A stretch of 64,000 nucleotides of DNA from Sphingomonas sp. ERG5 (lineage in GTDB: Bacteria > Pseudomonadota > Alphaproteobacteria > Sphingomonadales > Sphingomonadaceae). A model generated the notes under the pieces. That model was not told the origin of the DNA. It saw only the letters and a list, made by a program, of their open reading frames with translations, and searched no databases. Made by a program: the position numbers and the translations under genes. This document shows, piece by piece, positions 10,153 through 18,650 of the stretch (positions are counted from its first letter, which is position 1; each line of letters opens with the position of its first letter). The DNA lies in the NCBI RefSeq assembly GCF_000803065.1, contig NZ_JSXI01000048.1:1-64000 (forward strand), written 5' to 3'.

Positions 10153-12495
10153 ATGCGACATCATCTTAGCACCACCGCCTGGACTGCGCTCGCGCTCGCG
10201 GCCATCGGCGGCGTGATCCCATTAGCATCGGCGCAAGCTCAAACAGAGCCTCAGCCCCAGGTTCAGCCCCAGCCACAGCAAGAAGAGGTAGCCCAGAACG
10301 ACGACATCGTCGTTACCGCCCGCAAGCGCAACGAGCGCCTGCAGGACGCTCCGCTGTCGGTCTCCGCATTCTCCGCAGCAGATCTGCGCCAGGGCAATGC
10401 CCGCGATTTCAAAGATGTGCTGCGCAAGGTGCCCGGCGTGTCCTTCTCAGGCGCCGAGCTGGGCCAGAGTCGCTACAGCATTCGCGGCGTCAGCACGACC
10501 TCGCCCAGCCCGACCGTCGGTATCTATCTCGACGACATATCGCTGCTCGGCGTGACCAACGCGTTCAGCGGCGCGGCCGATCCAGTGTTCTTCGACTTCA
10601 GCCGGGTCGAGATCCTGAAAGGGCCGCAGGGCACCTTGTACGGCGGCAGCGCAATGGGCGGCGCGATCAAATATGTCAGCCATGCGCCGGAACTGGGCAA
10701 GACCACAGTCGATACCGCGGCGGGCATATCGACCACCGCGCACGGCGGCGTCTCCTATCAGGGCGAAGCAGTGCTCAACCTGCCGCTGTCCGACAAGCTC
10801 GCGCTGCGCACAGGTGTGCTCTATCGCAACAATGCCGGCTATATCGACAATGTCGCGAACGCGACTGCCGTCGATGTGCGGACCAGCACAACCGCGCCAC
10901 CCGCGACGTTGACGCCGCTCGCGCGGCCCTCGCTCAGCACCCTGACCGACAAGGATCAGAATTCGGACCATGTGCTGGCGGTGAAAGCGGCGTTGCTGTG
11001 GCAACCCGATCCGTCGCTCGACATCACCCCGTCGCTGTTCCGCCAGGCCTATCGCCAGAAGAATACCGGCGCCTTCTGGACCAACCTTCCCGATTTGCAG
11101 AGTTCGTTCCGGCTGGCGCAGCCGACCAACGACGATCTCGGCGTCTATTCGCTGAACATGGTCAAGCGGCTGGGCGGCGTCGATCTCACATCGCTGACCG
11201 CCTATGTCGACCGGTCGGTCCGGTTCAACCGCGACTATTCCTTCTATATCGCGACGCTGGTTCCCGCGCTGTACGGCGTCAATTCGCCCAACGCGTCGAA
11301 CAGCACGACCAAGACCTTCAGCCAGGAACTGCGTGCGGCATCGTCCAATCCCGCCGCGCGGCTGCGCTGGACCGCCGGCCTTTATTATTCGCATCAGCGT
11401 GACGAGCTCGACCAGACCGTCAACTCGATCGGAGTCGGCGCCTTGCTCGGGACCGGCACCGACACGGTCTATCACGGCAACACCGTCAGTAAGCTCACCC
11501 AATATGCGGCCTTTGCCGACCTTACCTTCGAGATAGTACCGGGTCTCGATGCCACCGCAGCGCTGCGGTATTTCCACCTCAAGCAGACGATCGACACACG
11601 CGGCAGCGGCGTGCTCAACGGCGGCGTCACGCACGGCGTGGCCGACACCAGTCAGAGCGGGGTCAATCCGAAGTTCGAACTCGCCTACCGCGCCAGCCGC
11701 GACGCGCTGATCTATGCCAGCGCGGCCAAGGGCTTCCGCCCCGGCGGCGGCAATCCGTTCGCCGTGGCGCCGGGCCAGTGCCAGGCCGATCTGGCCAATC
11801 TCGGCCTATCCTCGGTGCCGATCAGCTACCGGTCGGACTCGCTCTGGACGTATGAAGTCGGCAGCAAGAACCAATTCCTCGATCGCCGCCTGACACTGAA
11901 CGCCGCAGCCTTTCGTACCGACTGGAAGAATATCCAGCAGAATGTCTTTCTGCCCGGCTGCGGCTTTTCGTTCAGCGGCAATGTCGGCGGGGCAAAGATC
12001 AAGGGCGCGGAACTGAGCAGCCAGTTCGTGGTGGACGGCCTGACGCTCGGCGTCGCGGCAAGTTATACCGATGCCAAGATCTCCAGAAGCGCGACCGGCG
12101 TCTCTGCCAAAGTGGGGCAGCCTGTGCTCGACACGCCGAAATGGATTGCGAACGCCAATATCGCCTATCACTTCCCGATTAGCGGCGATGTCACCGCGAC
12201 GGCACGGGCCGATTATCAGTATCGTAGTTCCAGCCTGAGGATGTTCGAGGACAGCTTCGTCGTCACGACGCCCACCGGCCCGGTCCTGAGCAACAATTTC
12301 ACGCAACGGCAACAGTCGTATGACGTGGTCAATCTGGGTGTGCTGATCGACACCGGATCCTGGCAGGTCAACCTGTTCGTCAACAACCTGCTCGATAAGG
12401 CCCCGCTGCTCGACCATAATGTTGTCAGCGGGATCGAGGCCGCCATCACGCTGCGGCCAAGGACGATCGGCCTGGGCGTGCGCCGGCAATTCTAG
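10153..12495 (+). CDS. TonB-dependent outer-membrane receptor
   Basis: Outer-membrane receptor of 780 residues. The start at 10153 (MRHHLSTTAW) is chosen because it gives a classic signal peptide ending in SAQAQ and has a GGAGGGA ribosome site just upstream. A Gln/Pro-rich linker follows, then the DIVVTARKR TonB-box region, a plug domain (about residues 45-160, with GPQGTLYGGSAMGG) and a beta-barrel ending in an aromatic C-terminal residue (RRQF). It should import the substrate handled by the divergent catabolic operon. It probably shares a transcript with the DUF3089 gene 25 bp downstream. Confidence 0.93.
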   Translation: MRHHLSTTAWTALALAAIGGVIPLASAQAQTEPQPQVQPQPQQEEVAQNDDIVVTARKRNERLQDAPLSVSAFSAADLRQGNARDFKDVLRKVPGVSFSGAELGQSRYSIRGVSTTSPSPTVGIYLDDISLLGVTNAFSGAADPVFFDFSRVEILKGPQGTLYGGSAMGGAIKYVSHAPELGKTTVDTAAGISTTAHGGVSYQGEAVLNLPLSDKLALRTGVLYRNNAGYIDNVANATAVDVRTSTTAPPATLTPLARPSLSTLTDKDQNSDHVLAVKAALLWQPDPSLDITPSLFRQAYRQKNTGAFWTNLPDLQSSFRLAQPTNDDLGVYSLNMVKRLGGVDLTSLTAYVDRSVRFNRDYSFYIATLVPALYGVNSPNASNSTTKTFSQELRAASSNPAARLRWTAGLYYSHQRDELDQTVNSIGVGALLGTGTDTVYHGNTVSKLTQYAAFADLTFEIVPGLDATAALRYFHLKQTIDTRGSGVLNGGVTHGVADTSQSGVNPKFELAYRASRDALIYASAAKGFRPGGGNPFAVAPGQCQADLANLGLSSVPISYRSDSLWTYEVGSKNQFLDRRLTLNAAAFRTDWKNIQQNVFLPGCGFSFSGNVGGAKIKGAELSSQFVVDGLTLGVAASYTDAKISRSATGVSAKVGQPVLDTPKWIANANIAYHFPISGDVTATARADYQYRSSSLRMFEDSFVVTTPTGPVLSNNFTQRQQSYDVVNLGVLIDTGSWQVNLFVNNLLDKAPLLDHNVVSGIEAAITLRPRTIGLGVRRQF

Positions 12496-12520
12496 GGTGC
12501 GCGGCTGGAGGATCGCGAAG

Positions 12521-13651
12521 ATGGCGGCGTTGCTCGCTCTTGCCGGCGGCGGCGCGGCCATCCTGCTCGGCATGGCCGGTATCGGTCCGGTCGCGACCGT
12601 CATTGCAACCTTCGAGTCGCCGTCGCTGCCCTTCGATGCCGCGCATGTTCCGCCCGAGCCCGATTATGCCCGGGCCGATGCATGGCTGGCCTATCCGGGG
12701 CGTGGCGGACTCGAACGCTCGACCATGCCGGGCGTGACGGCTGTCGATGAAGCGAGTGCGCCGGCCGATGTCTTCTTCATCCATCCGACCACCTATCAGC
12801 AAAGCGATGTCTGGAATGTCGCTTATGATAACCCGTCCGAGTTCGACCCCGCTGTCCTGCTCGGCCAGGCCAGCGCGTTCAACGGCTGCTGCCGCATCTT
12901 CGCACCGCATTACCGCCAGGCATCGTTGCGCGCGCTGGACAAAAGCCGCCCGGCAGTGGCGCTGGCCTATGCCGATGTCGCACGTGCCTTTCGCTATTTC
13001 ATTGCGCACGAGAATAAGGGCCGCCCATTCCTGATCGCCGCGCACAGCCAAGGCGCGATGCACGCCGTCCGGCTGCTTCAGGCGGAGATTCTCGGCACGC
13101 CGCTGCAGGCGCGTCTGGTCGCCGCTTATGTTGTCGGTGCCTATGCGCCGGCGGACTTCGGCACGATCGGCCTGCCGGTCTGCGACGGGCCACGCCAAAC
13201 CGGCTGCATTCTGTCCTGGAACACCAGCCAGACCGGGCGCACCGGTGCATTCCAACTGGTGCGCGACAAGACCTATTGGTGGCGCGGCAGCGAAAAGAGT
13301 AGCGGTCAGCCGCCGGCAATCTGCATCAATCCGCTGACCTGGCGCAGTGAAGGTGCGGCACCCGCCGACGCCAACCCCGACAGCCTGCCATTCCCCAAGC
13401 CGAGCGCCGACAAGACGAGCCGATCGCTGCCCGCCCTGACGCCGCATCTGACCGGCGCAGTGTGCGACGAGAGCCTGCTCAAGGTCGATATTCCCTGGTC
13501 TGCACCGAGGGGCTTTCACGACGCGCTGAGCCTTCTCTATGGCAGCTATCATCTTGGCGACTACGGCATCTTCTATGCCGCGATCAGGCGCAATGCTGCG
13601 GACCGCGTCGTCGCCTGGGAGGCGGCGCGCAGGAAGCCAAAGCGAGATTGA
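12521..13651 (+). CDS. DUF3089 alpha/beta hydrolase-like protein
   Basis: Protein of 376 residues of the DUF3089 family (lipase-like fold). The ATG at 12521 is preferred over the GTG at 12497 because a GGAGG lies about 10 nt before it. The N-terminal hydrophobic stretch (about 1-20) looks like a signal or membrane anchor. Family motifs are FFIHPTTY (about 85-92) and the nucleophile elbow AHSQGA. Spacing after the TonB receptor is 25 bp, so the two are one operon. The substrate is unknown; an ester in or derived from the imported compound would fit. Confidence 0.85.
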   Translation: MAALLALAGGGAAILLGMAGIGPVATVIATFESPSLPFDAAHVPPEPDYARADAWLAYPGRGGLERSTMPGVTAVDEASAPADVFFIHPTTYQQSDVWNVAYDNPSEFDPAVLLGQASAFNGCCRIFAPHYRQASLRALDKSRPAVALAYADVARAFRYFIAHENKGRPFLIAAHSQGAMHAVRLLQAEILGTPLQARLVAAYVVGAYAPADFGTIGLPVCDGPRQTGCILSWNTSQTGRTGAFQLVRDKTYWWRGSEKSSGQPPAICINPLTWRSEGAAPADANPDSLPFPKPSADKTSRSLPALTPHLTGAVCDESLLKVDIPWSAPRGFHDALSLLYGSYHLGDYGIFYAAIRRNAADRVVAWEAARRKPKRD

Positions 13652-13877
13652 AGCGAGGACGGGAAAGCCCGGTCGCACGTCATTGCGCGGGGCTCTCCCG
13701 CTCGAACCAATACACTTCGTGCCTGCCTGGTATCATAACTTGTTGGTCGAACAGTTAGTAATTGAATTGCGCGTAATATCATGCATTATCGCGGTGCTCA
13801 TAAGCCACTGGCGGAGCCCCGCCGGACAAGAAATCGGACGTCGAGTCTGATCGGCACAGAGCGGGAAAGGATCTTCC
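13652..13877. other. intergenic region between DUF3089 paralogues
   Basis: A 226-bp AT-richer stretch between the two DUF3089 genes, enough for a separate promoter for the second gene. No clear terminator or repeat was seen. Confidence 0.3.
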
Positions 13878-15095
13878 ATGTTGAGGCAAACCAAAGCATC
13901 CTCCTGGTATCGACGCATTGTCGAGGCCGTTGCCCTCTTGGCTGCCGCCGCGGGACTTAGTCCGGCGGACGCCCAAGCGCTGCCGCTCACCAGCGCAGAT
14001 AATTACGCCAAATATGCCAATGCAGGCCGATGGGTATGCCTGCCCGGACGCGATGATGTCTGTTCACGAGATTTGCAGGCCGTTCAGTTGTTCGCAAACG
14101 GTTCGTCGGCGCCTGTTCCCCCTCGGGCGCCGGCCACCACAAGCTCGGTCGATTGCTTCTATATCTACCCGACGGCCAGTGTGAATCTCATTCCGGGCAA
14201 TCCCGATCCCTATAACACGGATACAAGCGCCATCGAGGCGGCAACGGCAGCTCAAGCCGCTTCGTTCAGCAGCGAATGCCGTGTGTTCGCACCGCAATAT
14301 CGGCAGGCAACGATCGGTGCCTATGTGCTGCCGGAGTTTGTTCGGCAGATGTATATTCAGGTGGCGGCGTCCGATATTCTCGCTGCGTTTGACTATTATC
14401 TGGCGAATTATAATCAGGGCCGCAAAATAGTTCTGATCGGTCACTCGCAGGGTGGCGAAATGCTGATCAAGCTCATCCAGAGCCGGTTCGACACCTCGCC
14501 TGAACTGCGTGGAAAGCTCCTTTTGGGAATACTCGCCGGCATCCCGGTCAATGTACCGGTTGGGCAGAAGCTCGGCGGTACGTTCAACAATGTTCCGGTC
14601 TGCACTCTGCCCGGAGAAGTGGGCTGTTTCATCGCTTTCGGCACCTATGTCGAGGGATCAAACCCCGGAACGGATACGCGTATCCCGACTCCCGCCGGAC
14701 AGGAGCGCGTGTGCGTCAATCCCGCCACGCTCGATGACCCAACACTTTCTCCCGACGCGCGCAGAAACGGACGCGCACTGCTGCAGGGGACACTCCTGAT
14801 GCCGGCGGCGAACTCGTCGGGCTTTGTTCGCAACGATGCGCAGACCGCGTCCTTCACCCGCCTGAGCGGCGCGTACAGTGGCGCTTGCGCCACCGCGACC
14901 GATCCGCGCATGCGTTTCTTCTCGATCAGGGAGGAAATGGCGGCCACCGATCCCCGTCACGGCATCGTCAAACTCACGCCGAATGTGTTGGACCAGATTG
15001 GCCAAATACTGATTGGCGATGTCGGGCTGCATATCCTCGATATGCAGTTTCCGATGCAGGACATGGTCTCCCTGGTCGCGGCGCGACGCCCTTAG
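13878..15095 (+). CDS. DUF3089 alpha/beta hydrolase-like protein (second copy)
   Basis: Second DUF3089 protein, 405 residues, with a likely signal peptide ending near GLSPADAQA. It shares the family motifs with the preceding gene: DCFYIYPTASVN, the acidic and aromatic APQYRQA segment, and the nucleophile elbow GHSQGGEML (about residue 194). An AAAGGA ribosome site precedes the ATG. The two proteins are diverged paralogues rather than a recent duplication. It is probably periplasmic. The function is unknown beyond likely serine hydrolase. Confidence 0.85.
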   Translation: MLRQTKASSWYRRIVEAVALLAAAAGLSPADAQALPLTSADNYAKYANAGRWVCLPGRDDVCSRDLQAVQLFANGSSAPVPPRAPATTSSVDCFYIYPTASVNLIPGNPDPYNTDTSAIEAATAAQAASFSSECRVFAPQYRQATIGAYVLPEFVRQMYIQVAASDILAAFDYYLANYNQGRKIVLIGHSQGGEMLIKLIQSRFDTSPELRGKLLLGILAGIPVNVPVGQKLGGTFNNVPVCTLPGEVGCFIAFGTYVEGSNPGTDTRIPTPAGQERVCVNPATLDDPTLSPDARRNGRALLQGTLLMPAANSSGFVRNDAQTASFTRLSGAYSGACATATDPRMRFFSIREEMAATDPRHGIVKLTPNVLDQIGQILIGDVGLHILDMQFPMQDMVSLVAARRP

Positions 15096-15227
15096 CACCG
15101 ATTGTCACCAGACCCGGCTAGTTTCGCAGTTCTTCGGGCGGCACGTCTTCAGCGGCAAATTCATGGTCGTTGGGAAATGCCGCCCGGAGCGTCGGGCCGG
15201 TACTTTTGTATGAGGCAGGATACCCGC

Positions 15228-15650
15228 ATGATCAAAAGCGTATCGGCATTCGCCACGTTAGCCGTGCTTGTCCTGTTCGGGTTGTTCTGGTGGTCCGGTT
15301 GTCGACCGCAGCCAAGCCAGGATGAAATCGTTGTGGTACCTGCCACGGCCAGCCCGGAGGCGTTGCTCACGCCTCCGTCGCCAGCGGCCGGGGCCGATGC
15401 CGCAACGCTCGCCCTAGTTGAAAAGCAGATCCTCGAGACCATCGGCGAGCCGGGGACAAGCCTTCGCGGTGTCCGCATCGTCGATCAGGAACGGCAGATC
15501 GCCTGCGGAGAGCGTACAATCCGGGGCTCCGCAGCCCTGCGCCGCTTTGTATGGCTGAAACAGGTTCGCCAGGTTGTCACCGATGATGGCGGTCAGGATT
15601 TCGCCATCCTGGTCCATGTCTGCAATCCACCGCCGTCGCCCCAGAACTGA
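15228..15650 (+). CDS. small secreted or lipid-anchored protein, unknown function
   Basis: Open frame with start at 15228 (MIKSVSAFATLAVLVLFG), 140 residues, preceded by an AGGCAGGA-like ribosome site. The hydrophobic leader ends in WWSGC, which could be an atypical lipoprotein processing site, with the mature part starting CRPQPSQDE. The rest is short, soluble and not recognised by me. It lies 132 bp after the second DUF3089 gene on the same strand. Longer in-frame starts at 15102 and 15210 are less likely because they delay the leader. Confidence 0.6.
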   Translation: MIKSVSAFATLAVLVLFGLFWWSGCRPQPSQDEIVVVPATASPEALLTPPSPAAGADAATLALVEKQILETIGEPGTSLRGVRIVDQERQIACGERTIRGSAALRRFVWLKQVRQVVTDDGGQDFAILVHVCNPPPSPQN

Positions 15651-15697
15651 CCAAATACCGAGTCCGTCGTTGTGGCGGTCTTCCCGTGATCGCATAA

Positions 15698-15715
15698 ACT
15701 GGCTGTACGGCCAGT
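15698..15715. promoter_or_regulatory. candidate operator palindrome
   Basis: Inverted repeat ACTGGC (15698-15703) and GCCAGT (15710-15715) with a TGTACG centre, followed by an AT-rich TATGTTAT that could serve as a -10. It precedes the receptor remnant and the rhamnosidase operon, so it could be the operator for the TetR regulator at 20421. This is inference from position and symmetry only. Confidence 0.35.
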
Positions 15716-15806
15716 AAATATGTTATTACAGCGTGTGTGTGATCCGCAGGAAAGCGGTCGCGCGGGCGCGTGACGGATCGCCACCAACGAGGGAGGGGCG
15801 TTCTCG

Positions 15807-16035
15807 ATGCTGAAATTTTCGATCTTGAGCTCGGCTTTTGGCATGAGCGCAGCCTCGCAGGCGGCGCCTGTCATTGCGCAAACCACAACGCCGCTGACGC
15901 CGATCGGCCAGCGGCGGAACAGTCGACCGGTACGGGTCTGGACGACATCGTCGCGACTGCTGCGTCGAACCGGGATCCTGTCAGTGTTCGTGAACGAACC
16001 CCGCACCTGTGGCGTGACGCCGCGGCTCCGGCATT
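15807..16035 (+). pseudogene. 5' remnant of a TonB-dependent receptor gene
   Basis: A strong ribosome site (GGGAGGGG) precedes an ATG at 15807. Translation gives a receptor-style signal peptide (MLKFSILSSAFGMSAASQAA, then a Gln) that runs out of frame after about 34 residues. In the frame shifted by one base, the typical start of a mature TonB receptor appears: GTGLDDIVATAASNRDPVSV. No plug or barrel follows before the rhamnosidase start at 16111. This is best read as the leftover 5' end of a receptor gene hit by a frameshift and a large deletion. A sequencing error alone would not explain the missing barrel. Confidence 0.55.
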
Positions 16036-16110
16036 GATCGACCAGCCCGGTCCCGGCCCGACGGTCGCGGCCATATCGCACTTCCCGACACCCGCAGAGA
16101 CGCCAGCACC

Positions 16111-18636
16111 ATGACCCTTTTCCGTGCCCCGTTCATCTGGACGCCACAGCAGCCGATCGCCGAGAATTGGCTGCTCGCATCACGGGACCTGCCGGCACGG
16201 GATGATGGCAGGAATCGATGGTTCCTGTTCCGCGCCGAAGTGACGCTTGAGGCGCCGCCCGCCACGGCTCGCACCGACATCACGGTCGATGGCCGCTACA
16301 TCCTGTATGTGAACGGCGAAGAGCAAGGGCGAGGTCCGGTGCGGTGCAGTCCGCTCGCGCAACGCTACGACACCCATGACATCGCCCCCGCGCTCCGTCC
16401 CGGGCGGAATGTCATGGCCGTGCTCGTTCACACTTACGGCGTCGACACCGCCTTTTACGAAGGTGTTCGCGGACTATGGCAGCCGGTGTTCGGTGACGGC
16501 GGGCTATGGGTCGAGGGGCCAGTCATCGACACGCGCCAGCCATGGCGCTGTACGCAGTCGACCGCCTGGATCCAGGATGTCGCGCAGGCCAACCATAGCC
16601 TGGGCTTCATCGAAGCACACGATGCCAATGAATTGCCCGCAGACTGGGCGGCATTGGGTTTTGACGATTCGGCCTGGGACATCGCGCGGCCCCTGCTAGC
16701 CGGCGGAGGCGGCCCGGAATCACTGTACCAAGGCATGACCGTGCGCCCCTTCCCTATCCTGTTACCAAGGGGAATTCCCCAGCTTCGCGAATTCCCGACG
16801 CACGCGCGGCGCATCCGCTGGATCAAGGGCCAGCGATCCCTGCCCGATCTGCCGTTGCACAAGCGGCTTTATGAGGAAGAGCTCGTGCCCGCGCCACTCG
16901 ACGCCGCGCGCCGGGTCGACGATCTGCTGGGGGATGGCGAGGCATCGACCCTGATCCGCACCACGGACGGCATCGACACCGCGTTCACGCTCGATTTCGG
17001 CCGGATCTTCTCGGGCCATCCCTTTTTCGAGATCGAGGCAAAAGGGGGAGAAGTGATCGAAATCGCATGCGCCGAGCGACTGCCCGGCGAGTGGTTCGGC
17101 GAGGTTGCCGAAGACGCGCGGATCGAGCCCAGACCCTATATTGGTACCGACGCCCATCTCTGCCGCTATGTCGCCCGTGCAGGGCGGCAGCGCTTCCGAC
17201 GTTTCGAGTGGTGCGCCGTCCGCTATATGCATGTGGTGGTGCGCAACGCGCCGTCCGGTGTCGCCATCCGCCGGCTGGGCGCGATCGAGACCCATTACCC
17301 GGTCGAGGAACGTGGCCGGTTCTCATGTTCGGATCCGATCCTGACCAAGCTATGGGCCGCCGGGGCCTATACGCTCAAGCAATGCATGCACGATGCCTGG
17401 GAGGATTGCCCGAGCCGCGAACAACGCCAATGGCTGGGCGATGTAACAGTCGAAAACCTTGCCGCGCACGCGGCATTCGGCAGCTCCGCATCGGCGCTGA
17501 CCGCCAAATATCTGATGCAGGCGGCGGAGAGCCAGCGGCCCGACGGCCTGACTCAGATGTTCGCGCCCGGCGATCATGGTCACAATGCGCGCCTGATACC
17601 GGACTGGACGTTGCAATGGATCCTCTGCGCGGCGGATTACTGGCAGTTGACCGGTGACCTGGCGACGATGGAGCAGATCTGGCCGTCGATACGCAAGGCG
17701 CTCGGCTGGTTCGAACGGGTTGCCGGGCCGCACGGGCTGGTGGTCGACATGCCCTATTGGCATTTCATGGACTGGGCCGGGCTCGGCCGCGACCATCAGG
17801 CCCTGGCACTCAACGCACAACTGGCCGGTGCGTACCGCGCCGCCGCCACGATCAGCGGCGCGCTGGAGGACCCGCGGGTGGCCCGCATCTATCAGGCGCG
17901 CGCGCGCACCATCTCGGCCAGGCTGGATGCCGAGCATTGGGACCAGCAGCGCGGCGCGTGGGTCGATATGGTCGATCCACTCAGCGGTGCACAGATCAAA
18001 CGGACATCGCAGCATGGCATCGCCGCGCTGGCCTTATGGGGTGAAGCAGTGCCCGAACGGATCGCGCGCGCGCTCGACTGGGCGACCGACCCGAACCGCG
18101 AAACGGTGACGCCGGCGCCGCCGGTCGTTCCCCATGGCACCCCGCTCGACGAGGAGCATGGCGTGGTCGTGGCCAACACCTTCTACAGCCATTTCGTCAA
18201 CGAGGCGCTGGCCAGGCACGGCCGGGGCGGAACCGCGCTCGACAATATCAGGCGGCGGTTCGCACCGATGATCGAAGCCGGCTCATCCACTTTGTGGGAA
18301 GCGATCACGCCCTGGGCGAGCCTCTGCCACGGCTTTTCGGCATCACCGACGCACTTTCTTTCCCGGCACGTGCTGGGTGTCGCTCCCGCCGAGCCCGGCT
18401 TTGCCCGCGCGCGCGTGATGCCCAATCTGTTCGATCTCGATTTCGCCGATGGCGTGGTACCGGCAGGCGATGCGGGGATTTCGGTGGAACTGTGTCGCAA
18501 ACCGGAGGGATTCGGCGCAGTGATCCGTGCGGGATCAATTCCCCTCGACGTGACGCCACCGCGCGGTTTCAGGCTGCAGTCGCTCCACGATCGCGACGGC
18601 GCTACCCATGCGCTCTTCGCCAAGTTGAACAAATGA
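16111..18636 (+). CDS. alpha-L-rhamnosidase-like glycoside hydrolase (GH78-like)
   Basis: Large hydrolase of 841 residues. The N-terminal part (about 1-200) is a beta-sandwich lectin-like domain with a DGRYILYVNGEEQGRGP motif. The catalytic (alpha/alpha)6 barrel in the middle has the GH78-style acidic motif EDCPSREQRQWLGD (about 430-446). A C-terminal beta domain follows. No signal peptide is seen, so it acts on imported rhamnosides in the cytoplasm, or is exported by an unrecognised route. The ATGA overlap with an alternative start of the next gene and the 14-bp spacing to its best start put it in an operon with a sugar symporter. Confidence 0.85.
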   Translation: MTLFRAPFIWTPQQPIAENWLLASRDLPARDDGRNRWFLFRAEVTLEAPPATARTDITVDGRYILYVNGEEQGRGPVRCSPLAQRYDTHDIAPALRPGRNVMAVLVHTYGVDTAFYEGVRGLWQPVFGDGGLWVEGPVIDTRQPWRCTQSTAWIQDVAQANHSLGFIEAHDANELPADWAALGFDDSAWDIARPLLAGGGGPESLYQGMTVRPFPILLPRGIPQLREFPTHARRIRWIKGQRSLPDLPLHKRLYEEELVPAPLDAARRVDDLLGDGEASTLIRTTDGIDTAFTLDFGRIFSGHPFFEIEAKGGEVIEIACAERLPGEWFGEVAEDARIEPRPYIGTDAHLCRYVARAGRQRFRRFEWCAVRYMHVVVRNAPSGVAIRRLGAIETHYPVEERGRFSCSDPILTKLWAAGAYTLKQCMHDAWEDCPSREQRQWLGDVTVENLAAHAAFGSSASALTAKYLMQAAESQRPDGLTQMFAPGDHGHNARLIPDWTLQWILCAADYWQLTGDLATMEQIWPSIRKALGWFERVAGPHGLVVDMPYWHFMDWAGLGRDHQALALNAQLAGAYRAAATISGALEDPRVARIYQARARTISARLDAEHWDQQRGAWVDMVDPLSGAQIKRTSQHGIAALALWGEAVPERIARALDWATDPNRETVTPAPPVVPHGTPLDEEHGVVVANTFYSHFVNEALARHGRGGTALDNIRRRFAPMIEAGSSTLWEAITPWASLCHGFSASPTHFLSRHVLGVAPAEPGFARARVMPNLFDLDFADGVVPAGDAGISVELCRKPEGFGAVIRAGSIPLDVTPPRGFRLQSLHDRDGATHALFAKLNK

Positions 18637-18650
18637 CGCGGAGATACGCA

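Noticed and set aside
10447..11634. Long antisense frame inside the TonB receptor
   Set aside because: High-GC shadow frame with no domain; the receptor on the plus strand is complete.
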